A stretch of DNA of 64,000 nt, from assembly GCF_030499515.1 (NCBI RefSeq), contig NZ_JASTWJ010000001.1:5684001-5748000 (forward strand), in the 5' to 3' direction. Positions within the stretch are counted from its first letter, which is position 1. The number at the start of each line of letters is the position of its first letter. Made by a program: the position numbers and the translations under genes. This DNA comes from Streptomyces sp. DT2A-34. Lineage in GTDB: Bacteria > Actinomycetota > Actinomycetes > Streptomycetales > Streptomycetaceae. A model generated the notes under the pieces. It saw only the letters and a program-made list of their open reading frames with translations, was not told the origin of the DNA and ran no database searches. This document shows, one piece after another, positions 33,531 to 43,810 of the stretch.

Positions 33531-33905
33531 ATGAGTGATCGCCCCGTCCACACGGTCGAGGTGCCGCTGGGCGACGGAAGTGACGAGACCATCCGGGTCC
33601 AGATCCGTGAAGTGGACTCGGCTCTCGTCAGGGTCGGCCGTGGCGGCAGCCCGATCGCGCGGGCGGAGCGGTCCTTCGGTCAGATGCTGGACACCGTGCG
33701 ACCGGTGGCGGAGAGCTTCGTGGGGCGGTTCCGGGGGCTGGCGAACGCACCGGACGAGATCACGTTGGCGTTCGGGGTGTCGTTGTCGGCCGAGGCGGAC
33801 GTGGTGATCGCGAGCACCGCCACATCGGCCAACTTCTCCGTGAGTCTGACCTGGAACAGGAGTGGCACGAGTGAACCGGGCGGGAATACTCCAGAGGTCG
33901 GTTGA
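33531..33905 (+). CDS. Trypsin-co-occurring domain protein (Trypco1/CU044_2847 family)
   Basis: 124 residues. VHTVEVPLGDGSDETIRVQI is the N-terminal strand pair, ARAERSFGQMLDTVRPVAES a helix, and PDEITLAFGVSLSAEADVVI with ANFSVSLTWNR the C-terminal hallmark of Trypco1. This domain is found beside or fused to trypsin-like proteases in bacterial conflict systems and is thought to regulate or be cleaved by the protease. The ATG at 33531 has GGAGGATG upstream. The stop lies 44 bp before the chosen start of the trypsin/ATPase gene, so both form one operon. Confidence 0.85.
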   Translation: MSDRPVHTVEVPLGDGSDETIRVQIREVDSALVRVGRGGSPIARAERSFGQMLDTVRPVAESFVGRFRGLANAPDEITLAFGVSLSAEADVVIASTATSANFSVSLTWNRSGTSEPGGNTPEVG

Positions 33906-33949
33906 TACTGCCGGCTTGCTGGGAACGGGATGGGGACGGGGAGGTCGCG

Positions 33950-36900
33950 GTGGTGGTATCGGCGGATGAGCCGCAAAGTGTGGACGAGACGCTGGCCAGG
34001 GCCGTCGTCCGGATCATGGGAACGGGCGCAGCGAGCGGCAGAGTCGGTGGGGCGGGCGCCCTCGTTACCGAGGATCGGGTGCTGACGTGCGCTCACGTGG
34101 TCTCCGATGCACTCGGGGACACAGTCGCCGTGGGGACCGAGGTCGTCGTCGACTTCCCGCTGGCCGAGACGTTCACCGACGACGGGAAGACCCCGTCGGG
34201 TATCGCCGTGGTCGAGCAGTGGATTCCCATGCGGGAATCCGACCAGACGGGAGACATCGCCGTCCTGCGGCTGCAAAAGGCCGTCCCTGGTACACGCCCA
34301 GTGCCGATGGCGGACCCCGACACCGTCTGGAAGGACACCGCACGTGCCGTGGGTTTCACCGGCGGGGAGGCCGGCACGCACTGGTTTGAGGGGAGGTTGA
34401 GCGGAGCCACCGTAAAGGGCTGGTGGCAGTTGGCGCGGGCCGACGGCGAGACGGCACATGTCAGAGGGGGCTTCAGCGGCAGCCCTGTGTGGGACGAGGA
34501 TTTGGGCGCGGCTGTCGGGATCATCGTCGTGACGGAGCGCGAGGGGGAAGCCCGGCAGACGTTCGTGATCCGCACCCGGACACTGATACGCGAGTTACGC
34601 GAGTTACCCGAGGCATCAAAGCTGGATCTCGCGCCCTTGCTTCTCCCGCCCTCACCGTTTCGTGGCCTGAACACCTTCCAGGAGAAGGACACCGCCCTCT
34701 TCTTCGGCCGGGACGGGGACATCAAGGAGGTCGTGGCGCTCCTGCAGGGCGATGACCGGACCGTCACCCTCTGCGGGCCCTCCGGCTGCGGAAAGTCGTC
34801 ACTTGCGCTGGCCGGTGCAGTGCCCAAAATGCGGGCGCACGGCTACGAGGTGCTGGTGGTGAACGCCGGAGGCAACGCCTCTCCCGTGTCCGCGCTCGCG
34901 ACATCGTTGTACAAGACCGTCCGGGCCGCACCGGAGGAGCCCGGCGCTCCGTGGCCCGGGGGCGCCGACGAGGTGGAGGAACGGCTCGCCACCCACAGTC
35001 TCTGGGGCACGTACCACCACTATGTCCGCGGGCGGGAACGGCAGGCGCCGGACGATCTCCTCGTCGTACTCGACCAGGCCGAGGCCCTCCTGGACCGCAC
35101 CCCGACCGAAATCGACGACATCGTTCGGCTGCTCGCCCCCGAGGGCCCGGAAGGCCGCGCGTTGAAGGTTCTGGCGACCCTGCGCGCGGACGTCATGCAC
35201 GTGCTCCTGGAGCATCCGAGTCTCGGCCCCTTCCTCAAACGCGGCAGGATCGTCCCTCTGACACCCATGTCTCCGGACCAGCTCCGCGAAGTGATCACCA
35301 AACCGGTCGAGGGGATCCCCACCGTCCGATACGACCCCGGCCTCGATCAGCGCATCCTGCAGGACGCGGGCGGCGAGCCCGGCGTTCTGCCGCTGCTGGG
35401 CTTCGTCCTGAACGAGTTGTGGCGCCTCCAGGAGCGCGGACGGCTGACGGTGAAGGCATACGGGGATCTGGGAGGCGTCTCCGGCGCGCTCGCCCAGCAT
35501 GCCAAGGCCGCATGGGAGGTCCATGTCGGCACCAAACCGGCGGAGGACCAGGCCGCGGCACGACGGCTGCTCACCGGCCTGGTACGCATGCTGCCGGGCA
35601 GTACGACCCTGCTGCGCCGTCGGCTCACGCGGGAGGAAGCAGGGGAAGGCTGGCCGTTCGCCCTGTCGTTCGCCAAGAAGCGGCTGCTGGTCCTGCACGG
35701 GAGCAAGGGGGGCCCGGAAAGCGTCGAACTGGCCCACGAGGCTCTGATCGACGCCTGGCCCGAGCTGAAGCAACAGACGGTGGACGATCGGAAGTTCCTC
35801 GTCGGTCGGGCGGAACTGAGCCACGACCGGGAGCGGTGGGAGGAGAAGGAGCGTTCGCCGCATCTGCTGCCAGGTCGTTTGCAGCTCCGTGCCATCGAGG
35901 ACTGGCTGGGTGAGCGCCAAGACGAACTGACCAACGACGAGAAGCACTTCCTCGACCTCGCCCGGCGCCGGGACAAGGCGCGCCGGGCACGAGTGCGCGC
36001 CGCGTGGGTTGCGGTGGCGGCTGTGTTCGCGCTTATCGTGGGGCTCGGGACCTTCCTCGTCTATCAGTCCCGGGTCAGCGAGGAGCGGGACGCGGAGGCG
36101 CGTTCGCGGGCCCTGGCCGTCCTTTCGGACAGCCAGGTGGATCAGGACGTCGGTCTCGCCGCGCTCACGGCCATGGCCGCGTACGACGTCTCACCGACGC
36201 AGGAGGCCCGTAGCGCGCTGCTGCGCAGGTACGAAGAACTGCGGGACGCCGAGTGGGTCATGAGCGGCGCGGAGGGCCCGGTCGGCGATGTGGCGACCAG
36301 CGTGGACGGCACGGTGGCCCTGATGACTACCGAACTCGGACGGGCGACGCTGTTCGTCCGTGAGGCCGGGGGACAGGTCTCGCGCACTCAGCTTCGGGCC
36401 CCTGGGCGGGTCTTCCAGCCGATGGTCGCCCGGGACGGGCGGCGGATCGCGTACATGACGGCGGCGGGCAGCTTGGTCTGGCATGACGTGCGTCCCGCCG
36501 CGAAGGAGGTGCTCGGACGGGCGCATCCCCTCAGCAACGCGCACTTCGCGGGCGTCGCCGACGCGAAGGGCAGCGGCTCGGAGCCCACCGACACCGCAGA
36601 CCTGTCCCCGGATGCCGACCAGGTGGCCACGCTGCTGGACGGACGGATTCGGCTGTGGGACCTGAGGACGGGACGCAGCCGGGAGGTGCCCGGGCACGAT
36701 CCCGAGCTGGAGACGGTGCGGTTCGGGCCGGACAGCGGCACAGTCGTGGCCGAGCGCCAAGCCCTTCTGGACGACTATTCCTCCATCTCCTCCATGGTGT
36801 CCATCTCCGCCAGCACCGGAAAGACGCGTGAACTGGCGAAGGAGGTCGACACAAGCTCCTCAAGCTCCTCATTCCTGCCCTCCCTGTCCGGCGACGGACG

Positions 36901-38398
36901 AGTGCTGGCCGTCTGCCGGAGTGATTCGGACAACGGCTCCTCCTCCTACTGGTCCGTCCGTGTGGCGGACGGACAGGTACTGGGCCGTTACGAGAGTGAG
37001 GACGGCAGCTGTTCGAAAGCCGCCCTGGACGCGACAGGGCAGCGTTTCGTCGTAAATGACGGTGACGACTGGTTCCTTGTCGACAACGGGCGGGGCAAGA
37101 GCGTGAGGAATGTAGCGGGGCCCAGCCCCGATACCCGGCTTGACCGTCTCCTCCAGAGCCCCCGGGGTCCTGTGGTGTCCACCTGGGGTGTGCGCACGAT
37201 GAAGGGGCTGCCCCTGGAGGAGGGCACCGAGAACGGCAGGGACTGGGACAATTACGTCTTCGGCGCGCCGAAGCTGCTCAACGGCACCACGATGGTGATG
37301 CATCGGGGCCGATCCGGTTCCGAAGGAATCATCGACGACGAGCTGGCACTCGTCGACCTGGAAACCGGGCGTACGACGGCCTCGGTGAAACGGCCTGACA
37401 AGGAGGCCGGAAGCGGCGTCGGCCCCTTCGGCGCCTTTCTGTACCCGGCGGAAGTACTGGCGGTCAACGAGGCCGGCACGCTGGTGGCCGACATCGTCGG
37501 CGAGAACAAGATAATCGTGCGCGAGCTCCCGTCGCTGCGCCAGACAGCGGAGATCACCACCCGCATGCCCCCTGCCGACACGTCCGGGGAAAGGGAGCCT
37601 CTGCGCGTCGACTTCGGCTCGGGCAACAGGCTGGTGACGGTCTCCGGCAGCTGGATCGAGAGCTGGAACGCCCCCGACGGCCGTCGACTCTCGGAGCCCT
37701 TCGACGTGCGTGCCCTCCATCTCTCCGAGAAGAATCCGCCCCTGTTCTCGTCGGAGGAACAACCCGAAGACTCCGGCTTCTGGGTGAACTCACATCCCAA
37801 ACCGGGATATGTGCAGATCATGGTCCAGGGTGATCCGATCCTGCACGCTGTCCATCTGGGGACCGGCAAGGAGAACAGAGGACTGCGCGTCGAACTCGGC
37901 GGGGACATCGACCGGGCCTTCCTCGACCCCAGCGGCCGCTACGCACTCGCGAAGACGCTAGGCGGGTTGGTGGAGCTGTGGTCGCTAAAGTCCGGGTCGG
38001 CACCAGAGCGGGTGGCTGGGCCGTTCGGGCCGCTGACGATCCCGTATCTGGCCACCTTCGTGAACGACGGCGATACGTTCCTCATCGCCAACGCGAACTC
38101 AGTGCGCGTCTACGACACGGCGAATCCCGGCCACGTGGAGTTCTACGACTTCGGCCCCTCGGGCAATATCTTCTTCGGGAACATGCCTCAGCAGTACTTG
38201 GGGCTAGGCGACGAGGGGACCTCGTTGGTCCGGAGCAAAGACGGGCAAGTCGACCTGCTCCGCCTCGACCCCGCCCGCTGGAAGAGTGACCTCTGCCGCA
38301 CCCTGGGCCGCGACATCACCCCCGACGAGCGCCGAGGGCTGCCCGAGGGGCTGCCGGACACGATCTGCCCGCAAGGGCAGGGCGGGCGGTCCGGCTGA
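33950..38398 (+). CDS. Trypsin-like protease/nSTAND ATPase/propeller protein
   Basis: 1482 residues. The N-terminal trypsin-like domain (about 15-215) keeps its triad: His49 in LTCAHVV, Asp102 in TGDIAVLRL, Ser176 in GGFSGSPVW. SPFRGLNTFQEKDTALFFGR opens an nSTAND ATPase (about 235-640): Walker A GPSGCGKSS (276-284), Walker B LLVVLDQAE (370-378). One membrane helix (about 685-705) follows basic residues, so protease and ATPase should be cytoplasmic. The C-terminal 750 residues form a degenerate WD-like propeller, predicted outside. The GTG at 33950 has GGGGAGG 5 nt upstream; a TTG at 33902 is weaker. Likely a defence or self-sensing module: propeller senses, ATPase oligomerises, protease acts. 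Confidence 0.85.
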   Translation: MVVSADEPQSVDETLARAVVRIMGTGAASGRVGGAGALVTEDRVLTCAHVVSDALGDTVAVGTEVVVDFPLAETFTDDGKTPSGIAVVEQWIPMRESDQTGDIAVLRLQKAVPGTRPVPMADPDTVWKDTARAVGFTGGEAGTHWFEGRLSGATVKGWWQLARADGETAHVRGGFSGSPVWDEDLGAAVGIIVVTEREGEARQTFVIRTRTLIRELRELPEASKLDLAPLLLPPSPFRGLNTFQEKDTALFFGRDGDIKEVVALLQGDDRTVTLCGPSGCGKSSLALAGAVPKMRAHGYEVLVVNAGGNASPVSALATSLYKTVRAAPEEPGAPWPGGADEVEERLATHSLWGTYHHYVRGRERQAPDDLLVVLDQAEALLDRTPTEIDDIVRLLAPEGPEGRALKVLATLRADVMHVLLEHPSLGPFLKRGRIVPLTPMSPDQLREVITKPVEGIPTVRYDPGLDQRILQDAGGEPGVLPLLGFVLNELWRLQERGRLTVKAYGDLGGVSGALAQHAKAAWEVHVGTKPAEDQAAARRLLTGLVRMLPGSTTLLRRRLTREEAGEGWPFALSFAKKRLLVLHGSKGGPESVELAHEALIDAWPELKQQTVDDRKFLVGRAELSHDRERWEEKERSPHLLPGRLQLRAIEDWLGERQDELTNDEKHFLDLARRRDKARRARVRAAWVAVAAVFALIVGLGTFLVYQSRVSEERDAEARSRALAVLSDSQVDQDVGLAALTAMAAYDVSPTQEARSALLRRYEELRDAEWVMSGAEGPVGDVATSVDGTVALMTTELGRATLFVREAGGQVSRTQLRAPGRVFQPMVARDGRRIAYMTAAGSLVWHDVRPAAKEVLGRAHPLSNAHFAGVADAKGSGSEPTDTADLSPDADQVATLLDGRIRLWDLRTGRSREVPGHDPELETVRFGPDSGTVVAERQALLDDYSSISSMVSISASTGKTRELAKEVDTSSSSSSFLPSLSGDGRVLAVCRSDSDNGSSSYWSVRVADGQVLGRYESEDGSCSKAALDATGQRFVVNDGDDWFLVDNGRGKSVRNVAGPSPDTRLDRLLQSPRGPVVSTWGVRTMKGLPLEEGTENGRDWDNYVFGAPKLLNGTTMVMHRGRSGSEGIIDDELALVDLETGRTTASVKRPDKEAGSGVGPFGAFLYPAEVLAVNEAGTLVADIVGENKIIVRELPSLRQTAEITTRMPPADTSGEREPLRVDFGSGNRLVTVSGSWIESWNAPDGRRLSEPFDVRALHLSEKNPPLFSSEEQPEDSGFWVNSHPKPGYVQIMVQGDPILHAVHLGTGKENRGLRVELGGDIDRAFLDPSGRYALAKTLGGLVELWSLKSGSAPERVAGPFGPLTIPYLATFVNDGDTFLIANANSVRVYDTANPGHVEFYDFGPSGNIFFGNMPQQYLGLGDEGTSLVRSKDGQVDLLRLDPARWKSDLCRTLGRDITPDERRGLPEGLPDTICPQGQGGRSG

Positions 38399-38422
38399 AC
38401 CGCCCAAGTACGGGACCAGGTG

Positions 38423-39958
38423 CTACGACCTCCCCAGGAAAACCGGATTAGTGAACGCCGCCAACGCCCCCGGCAACGGCCCCACCGCCGCCTCATGCCG
38501 CAACTCCGCCCGCACATAGGCCGCGTAAGACGGCGTCGTACGCCACTCCACGACCCCCGCCCCCGACACCGGCAGCGGCGGGCTGGTGAACAGTACGCCC
38601 TGGTCGGTGACAAAGCGGACCGTGCAGCGGGGGGCGCCCGTGGCCTCCAGGCGTACGGTCACCGGTGAGTTCCGGTCGACGTTCAGGCGTTCGCCGATGC
38701 CGGCGTGTTCGCCCTTCGGGCCCGAGACGCCGAAGGTCAGTGAGACGTTCTTCGACTCGGCGATGTACGACCGCCCGGCCCTGATCCCCTCCTGGATCGC
38801 CTCCCGCGTCAGGTCGTCCGCCAGGACCACCGTCTGCGGGCTGCCGACGGGGTCGGGGTCGCGGTGGGCGTCGCTGTTGCCCATCGCCGGGATCCAGGCG
38901 CCGGACCCCGAGCGCACGGACGCCACCAGCATGCTGTCCCAGTCCGCCAGCGTCACCTCGTCGTCGGGCGTGTAGGGGCCGTTCCAGACCTCCACCGCGT
39001 CCGCCTCGCCGAAGCCGAACTTCCAGTTGCAGCCGACGCACGTGGCGTGCGGGTGGGCGGGGACGACGAGGCCGCCGGAGCGGCGGATCTGGCGGGCGAA
39101 CTTGCCGAAGCGGTTGTCGCGCGCCCGGTAACGCCAGTCGATGAACGTCCCCGGCTCGGTGCCGAGCGCCACCACGTGGCCGTTGCGCGTCGTGACCTCC
39201 TCGCCCAGCATCACCAGCAGGTCGTCGCCCGCCACGTTCGCCCAGTGCGCGTGCGCGGAGTGCGTGTTGTGCTCCGAGCTGTTGATGAAGTCCAGGCCTG
39301 CCGCCCGCGCCAGCGCCGCGATCTCCGCCGGGGTGCGGCGGCCGTCGGAGTACCAGGAGTGCAAGTGGCAGTCGCCCCGGTACCAGGCGCGGCCCCGGCC
39401 CTTCGCCCGCTCCGGCGGGTATGTCGGCTCGACGGCCTCGCCGGGCTCGCCGTACGTCAGCGTGATGGTGATCTCGTATGGCAGGCCCTGCGGCGCCACC
39501 GTGTAGGGGCCGAGGGCGATGGACCAGGTGCCCTCCCGGACCGGCCCGGGGATGTACCCCGGCGTCGCTTCGTCCGCCCGGATGAAGAACTCGGTCCTGG
39601 CGCCCCCCGACCAGCCCCGGAAGCCCTTCCCGCCCAGCTCCGTGCCGCGCCAGTCGAAGATGCCGATGTCCAGGGCGTTGCCCGGGGTGCCGGCCGGGAC
39701 GGACGGTTTCTCGTAGGTGTAGGAGACCTTGATCTCCCGTACCCCGGAGGGGATTTCGAGCGGTACGTACACGAAGTCGGGGGACCCGGGCGGCAGGGTG
39801 CCCCGCACCGTGCGGGTCTCCGCGTCCTGGGTGTCGTCGGCGCCTCTGGCGAAGGTCACGCTTCCCAACGTAAGCGCGGCGGCGGCGCCCGTCACGAACA
39901 GCGCGCGTCTTCCCAGGCCCGTGTGGTCCGCCTGGCCCGCGTGGTGGTCCTCGCACAT
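38423..39958 (-). CDS. Tat-exported PHP-domain hydrolase (CehA/McbA family)
   Basis: 511 residues. A twin-arginine signal (GLGRRALFVTGAAAALTLGS) is followed by a beta domain and a PHP metal centre: GDCHLHSWYSDG (about 214-225), SSEHNTHSAHAHW, LVVPAHPHATCVGC and MGNSDAHRDPDP. CehA/McbA enzymes include the esterase that hydrolyses carbaryl, and PHP domains in general hydrolyse phosphate or ester bonds with two or three metals. Export by Tat fits a folded metalloenzyme. The ATG at 39958 has GGGGAG upstream. It is convergent with the protease/ATPase gene, 24 bp between stops. Natural substrate unknown. Confidence 0.85.
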   Translation of the reverse strand: MCEDHHAGQADHTGLGRRALFVTGAAAALTLGSVTFARGADDTQDAETRTVRGTLPPGSPDFVYVPLEIPSGVREIKVSYTYEKPSVPAGTPGNALDIGIFDWRGTELGGKGFRGWSGGARTEFFIRADEATPGYIPGPVREGTWSIALGPYTVAPQGLPYEITITLTYGEPGEAVEPTYPPERAKGRGRAWYRGDCHLHSWYSDGRRTPAEIAALARAAGLDFINSSEHNTHSAHAHWANVAGDDLLVMLGEEVTTRNGHVVALGTEPGTFIDWRYRARDNRFGKFARQIRRSGGLVVPAHPHATCVGCNWKFGFGEADAVEVWNGPYTPDDEVTLADWDSMLVASVRSGSGAWIPAMGNSDAHRDPDPVGSPQTVVLADDLTREAIQEGIRAGRSYIAESKNVSLTFGVSGPKGEHAGIGERLNVDRNSPVTVRLEATGAPRCTVRFVTDQGVLFTSPPLPVSGAGVVEWRTTPSYAAYVRAELRHEAAVGPLPGALAAFTNPVFLGRS

Positions 39959-40181
39959 GCTGCTGCTCCCCAGGTCGTCGTGAGTGACATGGCGTGGGTG
40001 GTGCAGTGGTGGTGCGTGCAACTCTCGTATTCAGCCGTGAACTGCCGTGCAAGGGAAGGGAATCGGCAGCCAATCGGCAGCCGAGCGGGAGTTGTCGAAG
40101 CTCCGGTCCGCCCCGGAGACGATGCATATGCGCCGACTGGTCGGTATGGACATCGGGCGGTCGCGCGGTACAGATGCGGTC

Positions 40182-41054
40182 ATGCGCATCTCCGTCACGA
40201 TCTTCCTCACCGACGAGGCCATCACCCCGACCCGGCTCGCCCGTGAGCTGGAGCAGCGCGGGTTCGCCGGGCTGTACCTGCCCGAGCACACCCATATCCC
40301 GGTCGAGCGGGTCACCCCGTACCCGGCCGGCGGCGACCTGCCGCCCGAGTACGGCCGCACCCTCGACCCCTTCGTCGCCCTCGGCCAGGCCGCCGCCGTC
40401 ACCGAACGGCTGGGCCTCGGCACCGCCGCGCGGCGGAGCCGCATATCGATACAGCACGCTGGTCGCCCAGCACGACCCGATCGACCTCGCCAAGCAGATC
40501 GCGACCGTGGACCACCTCTCCGGCGGGCGGTTCACCCTCGGCCTCGGCTTCGGCTGGAACGTGGAGGAAGCCGCCGATCACGGCGTCGAGTGGGCCACGC
40601 GCCGCGAGCTCGTCCGGGACCGGATGGCTCTGATGCGGGCGCTGTGGGCGGACGAACCCACCGCGTACGAGGGGGAGTTCGGTGCGGTGCGGGCCAGTTT
40701 CGCCTATCCCGAACCGGTACAGAAGCCGCGCGCGCCGAAGGTCGTCGGGCCTCGCACGCTCATCGGCGGAGCCGCCGGGCCGAAGCTGTTCGCGCACATC
40801 AGCGAGTACGCCGACGGGTGGCTGCCGATCGGCGGTCGCGGATTGTCCGAAACCTTGCCTGTGCTGCGGGCCGCCTGGGCCGACGCCGGGCGCGATCCGA
40901 ACGCCCTTCAGGTCGTGCCGTACGCCGTGTATCCCAGCCCGGCAAGCTCGCGCACTATGCGGAGGCGGGGATCGAGGAGGTCGTGGTGCAGTTGCCTCCG
41001 GCGGGGGAGGCGGAGGTTCTGCGGCTACTGGACGGGTACGCCGAGTACTTGTAA
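40182..41054 (+). pseudogene. F420-dependent LLM oxidoreductase broken by a repeat
   Basis: The reading MRISVTIFLTDEAITPTRLA and RGFAGLYLPEHTHIPVERVT continues to ERLGLGT near 40425. About 28 extra bases (the repeat fragment at 40427-40455) then shift the frame. LVAQHDPIDLAKQIATVDHL and GGRFTLGLGFGWNVEEAADH follow in the second frame. Near 40940 a missing G (AGCCCGGCAAG for a likely AGCCCGGGCAAG) returns to the first frame for LAHYAEAGIEEVVVQLPPAG. The intact protein would be about 280 residues, resembling the LLM family TIGR03619. Two lesions make an active product unlikely. The gene lies just before fbiC. Confidence 0.75.
40427..40455. repeat. Fragment of dispersed repeat family 1 inside the LLM gene
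   Basis: CGCGGCGGAGCCGC followed by ATATCGATACAGC matches, in reverse complement, the middle of the long-form repeat at 41085-41118 (GCTGTGTCAATACGCGGCTC and CGCCGCG) with few changes. The host gene's expected sequence resumes directly on either side. This fragment therefore explains the first frameshift. Confidence 0.75.
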
Positions 41055-41073
41055 GCCGACGGCAGGCCGCCCA

Positions 41074-41148
41074 CCCCAGGGGCGCGGGGCTGTGTCAATA
41101 CGCGGCTCCGCCGCGTGGGCGTGACCAGCCACACCGAGCCCGCAACCG
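41074..41148. repeat. Dispersed repeat family 1, long form
   Basis: Starts CCCAGGGGCGCGGGGCTGTG and ends GTGACCAGCCACACCGAGCC. Compared with the 54-bp form it carries an extra internal hairpin (GCGGCTCCGCCGC). It lies 20 bp after the broken LLM gene and 73 bp before fbiC. Confidence 0.8.
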
Positions 41149-41220
41149 GCAACGCACCGCAGTCCCCGGGACCCCACCCGCCCCCGCTGAACCGGCGGAG
41201 CCCCTCCGTATGCTCGAAGA

Positions 41221-43806
41221 ATGACGACTCCCGCGACCCCCGGAACCGGCCCGACTGAGAACTCCATGCGTCGCGCCCTCAAACGCGCCCGGGACGGCGT
41301 CGCCCTCGACGTCTCCGAGGCGGCCGTGCTGCTCCAGGCCCGCGGCGAGGCCCTCGACGACCTCGTCGCGTCGGCCGGCCGGGTGCGCGACGCGGGCCTC
41401 GAAACGGCCGGCCGGCCCGGCGTCATCACGTACTCGAAGAGCGTCTTCATCCCCCTGACCCGGCTGTGCCGGGACAAGTGCCACTACTGCACCTTCGTCA
41501 CCGTCCCGGGCAAGCTGCGCCGCGCCGGGCACGGGATGTTCATGTCGCCGGACGAGGTCCTCGACATCGCCCGCAAGGGCGCGGCCCTCGGCTGCAAGGA
41601 AGCCCTCATCACCCTCGGCGACAAGCCGGAGGACCGGTGGCCGGAGGCCAGGGAGTGGCTCGACGCGCACGGGTACGACGACACCATCGCCTACGTCCGC
41701 GCCATCTCCATCCGCATCCTGGAGGAGACGGGGCTGCTGCCCCACCTCAACCCGGGCGTCATGACCTGGACCGACTTCCAGCGGCTCAAGCCCGTCGCCC
41801 CGTCGATGGGCATGATGCTGGAGACCACCGCGACCCGCCTGTGGTCGGAGCCGGGTGGCCCGCACTACGGCTCCCCGGACAAGGAGCCCGCCGTACGGCT
41901 GCGGGTACTGGAGGACGCGGGGCGTTCCTCCGTCCCCTTCACGTCCGGGATCCTGATCGGCATCGGCGAGACGTACGAGGAGCGGGCCGAGTCCCTCTTC
42001 GCGCTCCGCAAGATCTCCCGGGCCTACCACGGCGTCCAGGAACTGATCATCCAGAACTTCCGCGCCAAGCCGGACACCGCGATGCGCGGCATGCCGGACG
42101 CCGAACTCGACGAGCTGGTGGCCACGGTGGCCGTCGCCCGGCACATCATGGGGCCGAGCGCCTGCCTCCAGGCCCCGCCCAACCTGGTCGACAGCGAGTA
42201 CGAGCGGCTGATCCGGGCCGGCATCGACGACTGGGGCGGGGTCTCCCCGCTGACCATCGACCACGTCAACCCCGAGCGCCCCTGGCCGCAGATCGAGGAA
42301 CTGGCCGAGCGGTCGGCGGCGGCCGGCTTCGAGCTGCGTGAACGGCTGTGCGTCTACCCGGAGTTCGTGCAGCGCGGCGAGCCCTGGCTGGACCCGCGGC
42401 TGCTCCCGCACGTCCGGGCGCTCGCCGACCCGGAGACGGGCCTGGCGCGTGCGGACGCGGTGGTCGAGGGTCACCCGTGGCAGGAGCCCGAGGAGGCCTT
42501 CGTCGCCTCCGGCCGTACGGATCTGCACACCACCATCGACACCGAGGGCCGTACGTCCGACCGCCGCGACGACTTCGACGAGGTGTACGGCGACTGGGGC
42601 GCCCTGCGCGAGGCCGCCGCGCCCGGCATGGCGCCGGAGCGCATCGACACCGACGTACGCCAGGCGCTGCGGGTCGCGGCCGACGACCCGACCCGGCTGA
42701 CCGACGACGAGGCGCTGGCGCTGCTCCACGCGGACGGCCCGGCGCTGGACGCGCTCACCCGCATCGCCGACGACGTGCGCAAGTCGGTGGTCGGCGACGA
42801 CGTCACGTACATCGTCACGCGGAACATCAACTTCACCAACGTCTGCTACACGGGCTGCCGCTTCTGCGCCTTCGCGCAACGCAGGACCGACGCCGACGCC
42901 TACACGCTCTCCCTGGACCAGGTCGCCGACCGCGCCCAACAGGCCTGGGACCTGGGCGCCGTGGAGGTCTGCATGCAGGGCGGCATCCACCCGGACCTGC
43001 CGGGAACGGCGTACTTCGACATCGCGCGGTCCGTGAAATCCCGCGTCCCCGGCATGCATGTGCACGCCTTCTCCCCGATGGAGGTCGTGAACGGCGCCAC
43101 CCGCACCGGCATGTCGATCAGGGAATGGCTGACGGCGGCGAAGGAAGCCGGCCTGGACTCCATCCCCGGTACCGCCGCCGAGATCCTCGACGACGAGGTC
43201 CGCTGGGTCCTGACCAAGGGCAAGCTGCCGACGGCGACGTGGATCGAGGTGATCACGACCGCGCACGAGCTCGGCATCAGGTCGTCGTCGACGATGATGT
43301 ACGGCCATGTCGACCAGCCCCGCCACTGGCTCGGCCACCTGCGCACACTGGCCGGGATCCAGCAACGCACCGGCGGCTTCACGGAGTTCGTGACGCTGCC
43401 GTTCATCCACACCAACGCGCCGGTGTACCTGGCGGGGATCGCGCGGCCCGGCCCGACGATCCGCGACAACAGGGCGGTGACGGCGATGGCCCGTCTCCTC
43501 CTGCACCCCTGGATACCCAACATCCAGACCAGCTGGGTGAAGCTGGGCACCGAGGGCGCGGCCGAGATGCTCCGCTCCGGCGCCAACGACCTCGGCGGCA
43601 CGCTGATGGAGGAGACGATCTCGCGGATGGCGGGGTCGTCGTACGGCTCGTACAAGTCGGTACGCGACCTGGTGGCCGTCGCCGAGGTGGCCGGCCGTCC
43701 GGCGAAGCCCCGCACGACCCTGTACGGCGAGGTGACGGAGGAACGGCAGCGGGCGGCGGCGGCCTCGGACGGGCATCTGCCGGAGTTGTTGCCGGTGCTG
43801 GACTGA
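41221..43806 (+). CDS. fbiC: FO synthase (F420 biosynthesis), CofG-CofH fusion
   Basis: 861 residues. Two radical-SAM halves are fused: CofG-like (cluster motif C83, C87, C90 in [10 protein letters not shown]) and CofH-like (C542, C546, C549 in [10 protein letters not shown]). Further motifs are [40 protein letters not shown] and [20 protein letters not shown]. The enzyme couples tyrosine with a flavin precursor to make FO, the deazaflavin core of coenzyme F420. Length and order match actinobacterial FbiC (SCO4429-type). The ATG at 41221 is the best in-frame start, with weak ribosome site. It is central to this window, where six other genes encode F420-type enzymes or their remains. Confidence 0.96.
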   Translation: MTTPATPGTGPTENSMRRALKRARDGVALDVSEAAVLLQARGEALDDLVASAGRVRDAGLETAGRPGVITYSKSVFIPLTRLCRDKCHYCTFVTVPGKLRRAGHGMFMSPDEVLDIARKGAALGCKEALITLGDKPEDRWPEAREWLDAHGYDDTIAYVRAISIRILEETGLLPHLNPGVMTWTDFQRLKPVAPSMGMMLETTATRLWSEPGGPHYGSPDKEPAVRLRVLEDAGRSSVPFTSGILIGIGETYEERAESLFALRKISRAYHGVQELIIQNFRAKPDTAMRGMPDAELDELVATVAVARHIMGPSACLQAPPNLVDSEYERLIRAGIDDWGGVSPLTIDHVNPERPWPQIEELAERSAAAGFELRERLCVYPEFVQRGEPWLDPRLLPHVRALADPETGLARADAVVEGHPWQEPEEAFVASGRTDLHTTIDTEGRTSDRRDDFDEVYGDWGALREAAAPGMAPERIDTDVRQALRVAADDPTRLTDDEALALLHADGPALDALTRIADDVRKSVVGDDVTYIVTRNINFTNVCYTGCRFCAFAQRRTDADAYTLSLDQVADRAQQAWDLGAVEVCMQGGIHPDLPGTAYFDIARSVKSRVPGMHVHAFSPMEVVNGATRTGMSIREWLTAAKEAGLDSIPGTAAEILDDEVRWVLTKGKLPTATWIEVITTAHELGIRSSSTMMYGHVDQPRHWLGHLRTLAGIQQRTGGFTEFVTLPFIHTNAPVYLAGIARPGPTIRDNRAVTAMARLLLHPWIPNIQTSWVKLGTEGAAEMLRSGANDLGGTLMEETISRMAGSSYGSYKSVRDLVAVAEVAGRPAKPRTTLYGEVTEERQRAAAASDGHLPELLPVLD

Positions 43807-43810
43807 GAAG

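Noticed and set aside
38399..38422. Terminator between the conflict module and the PHP hydrolase gene
   Set aside because: The 24-bp gap has no inverted repeat of useful length.
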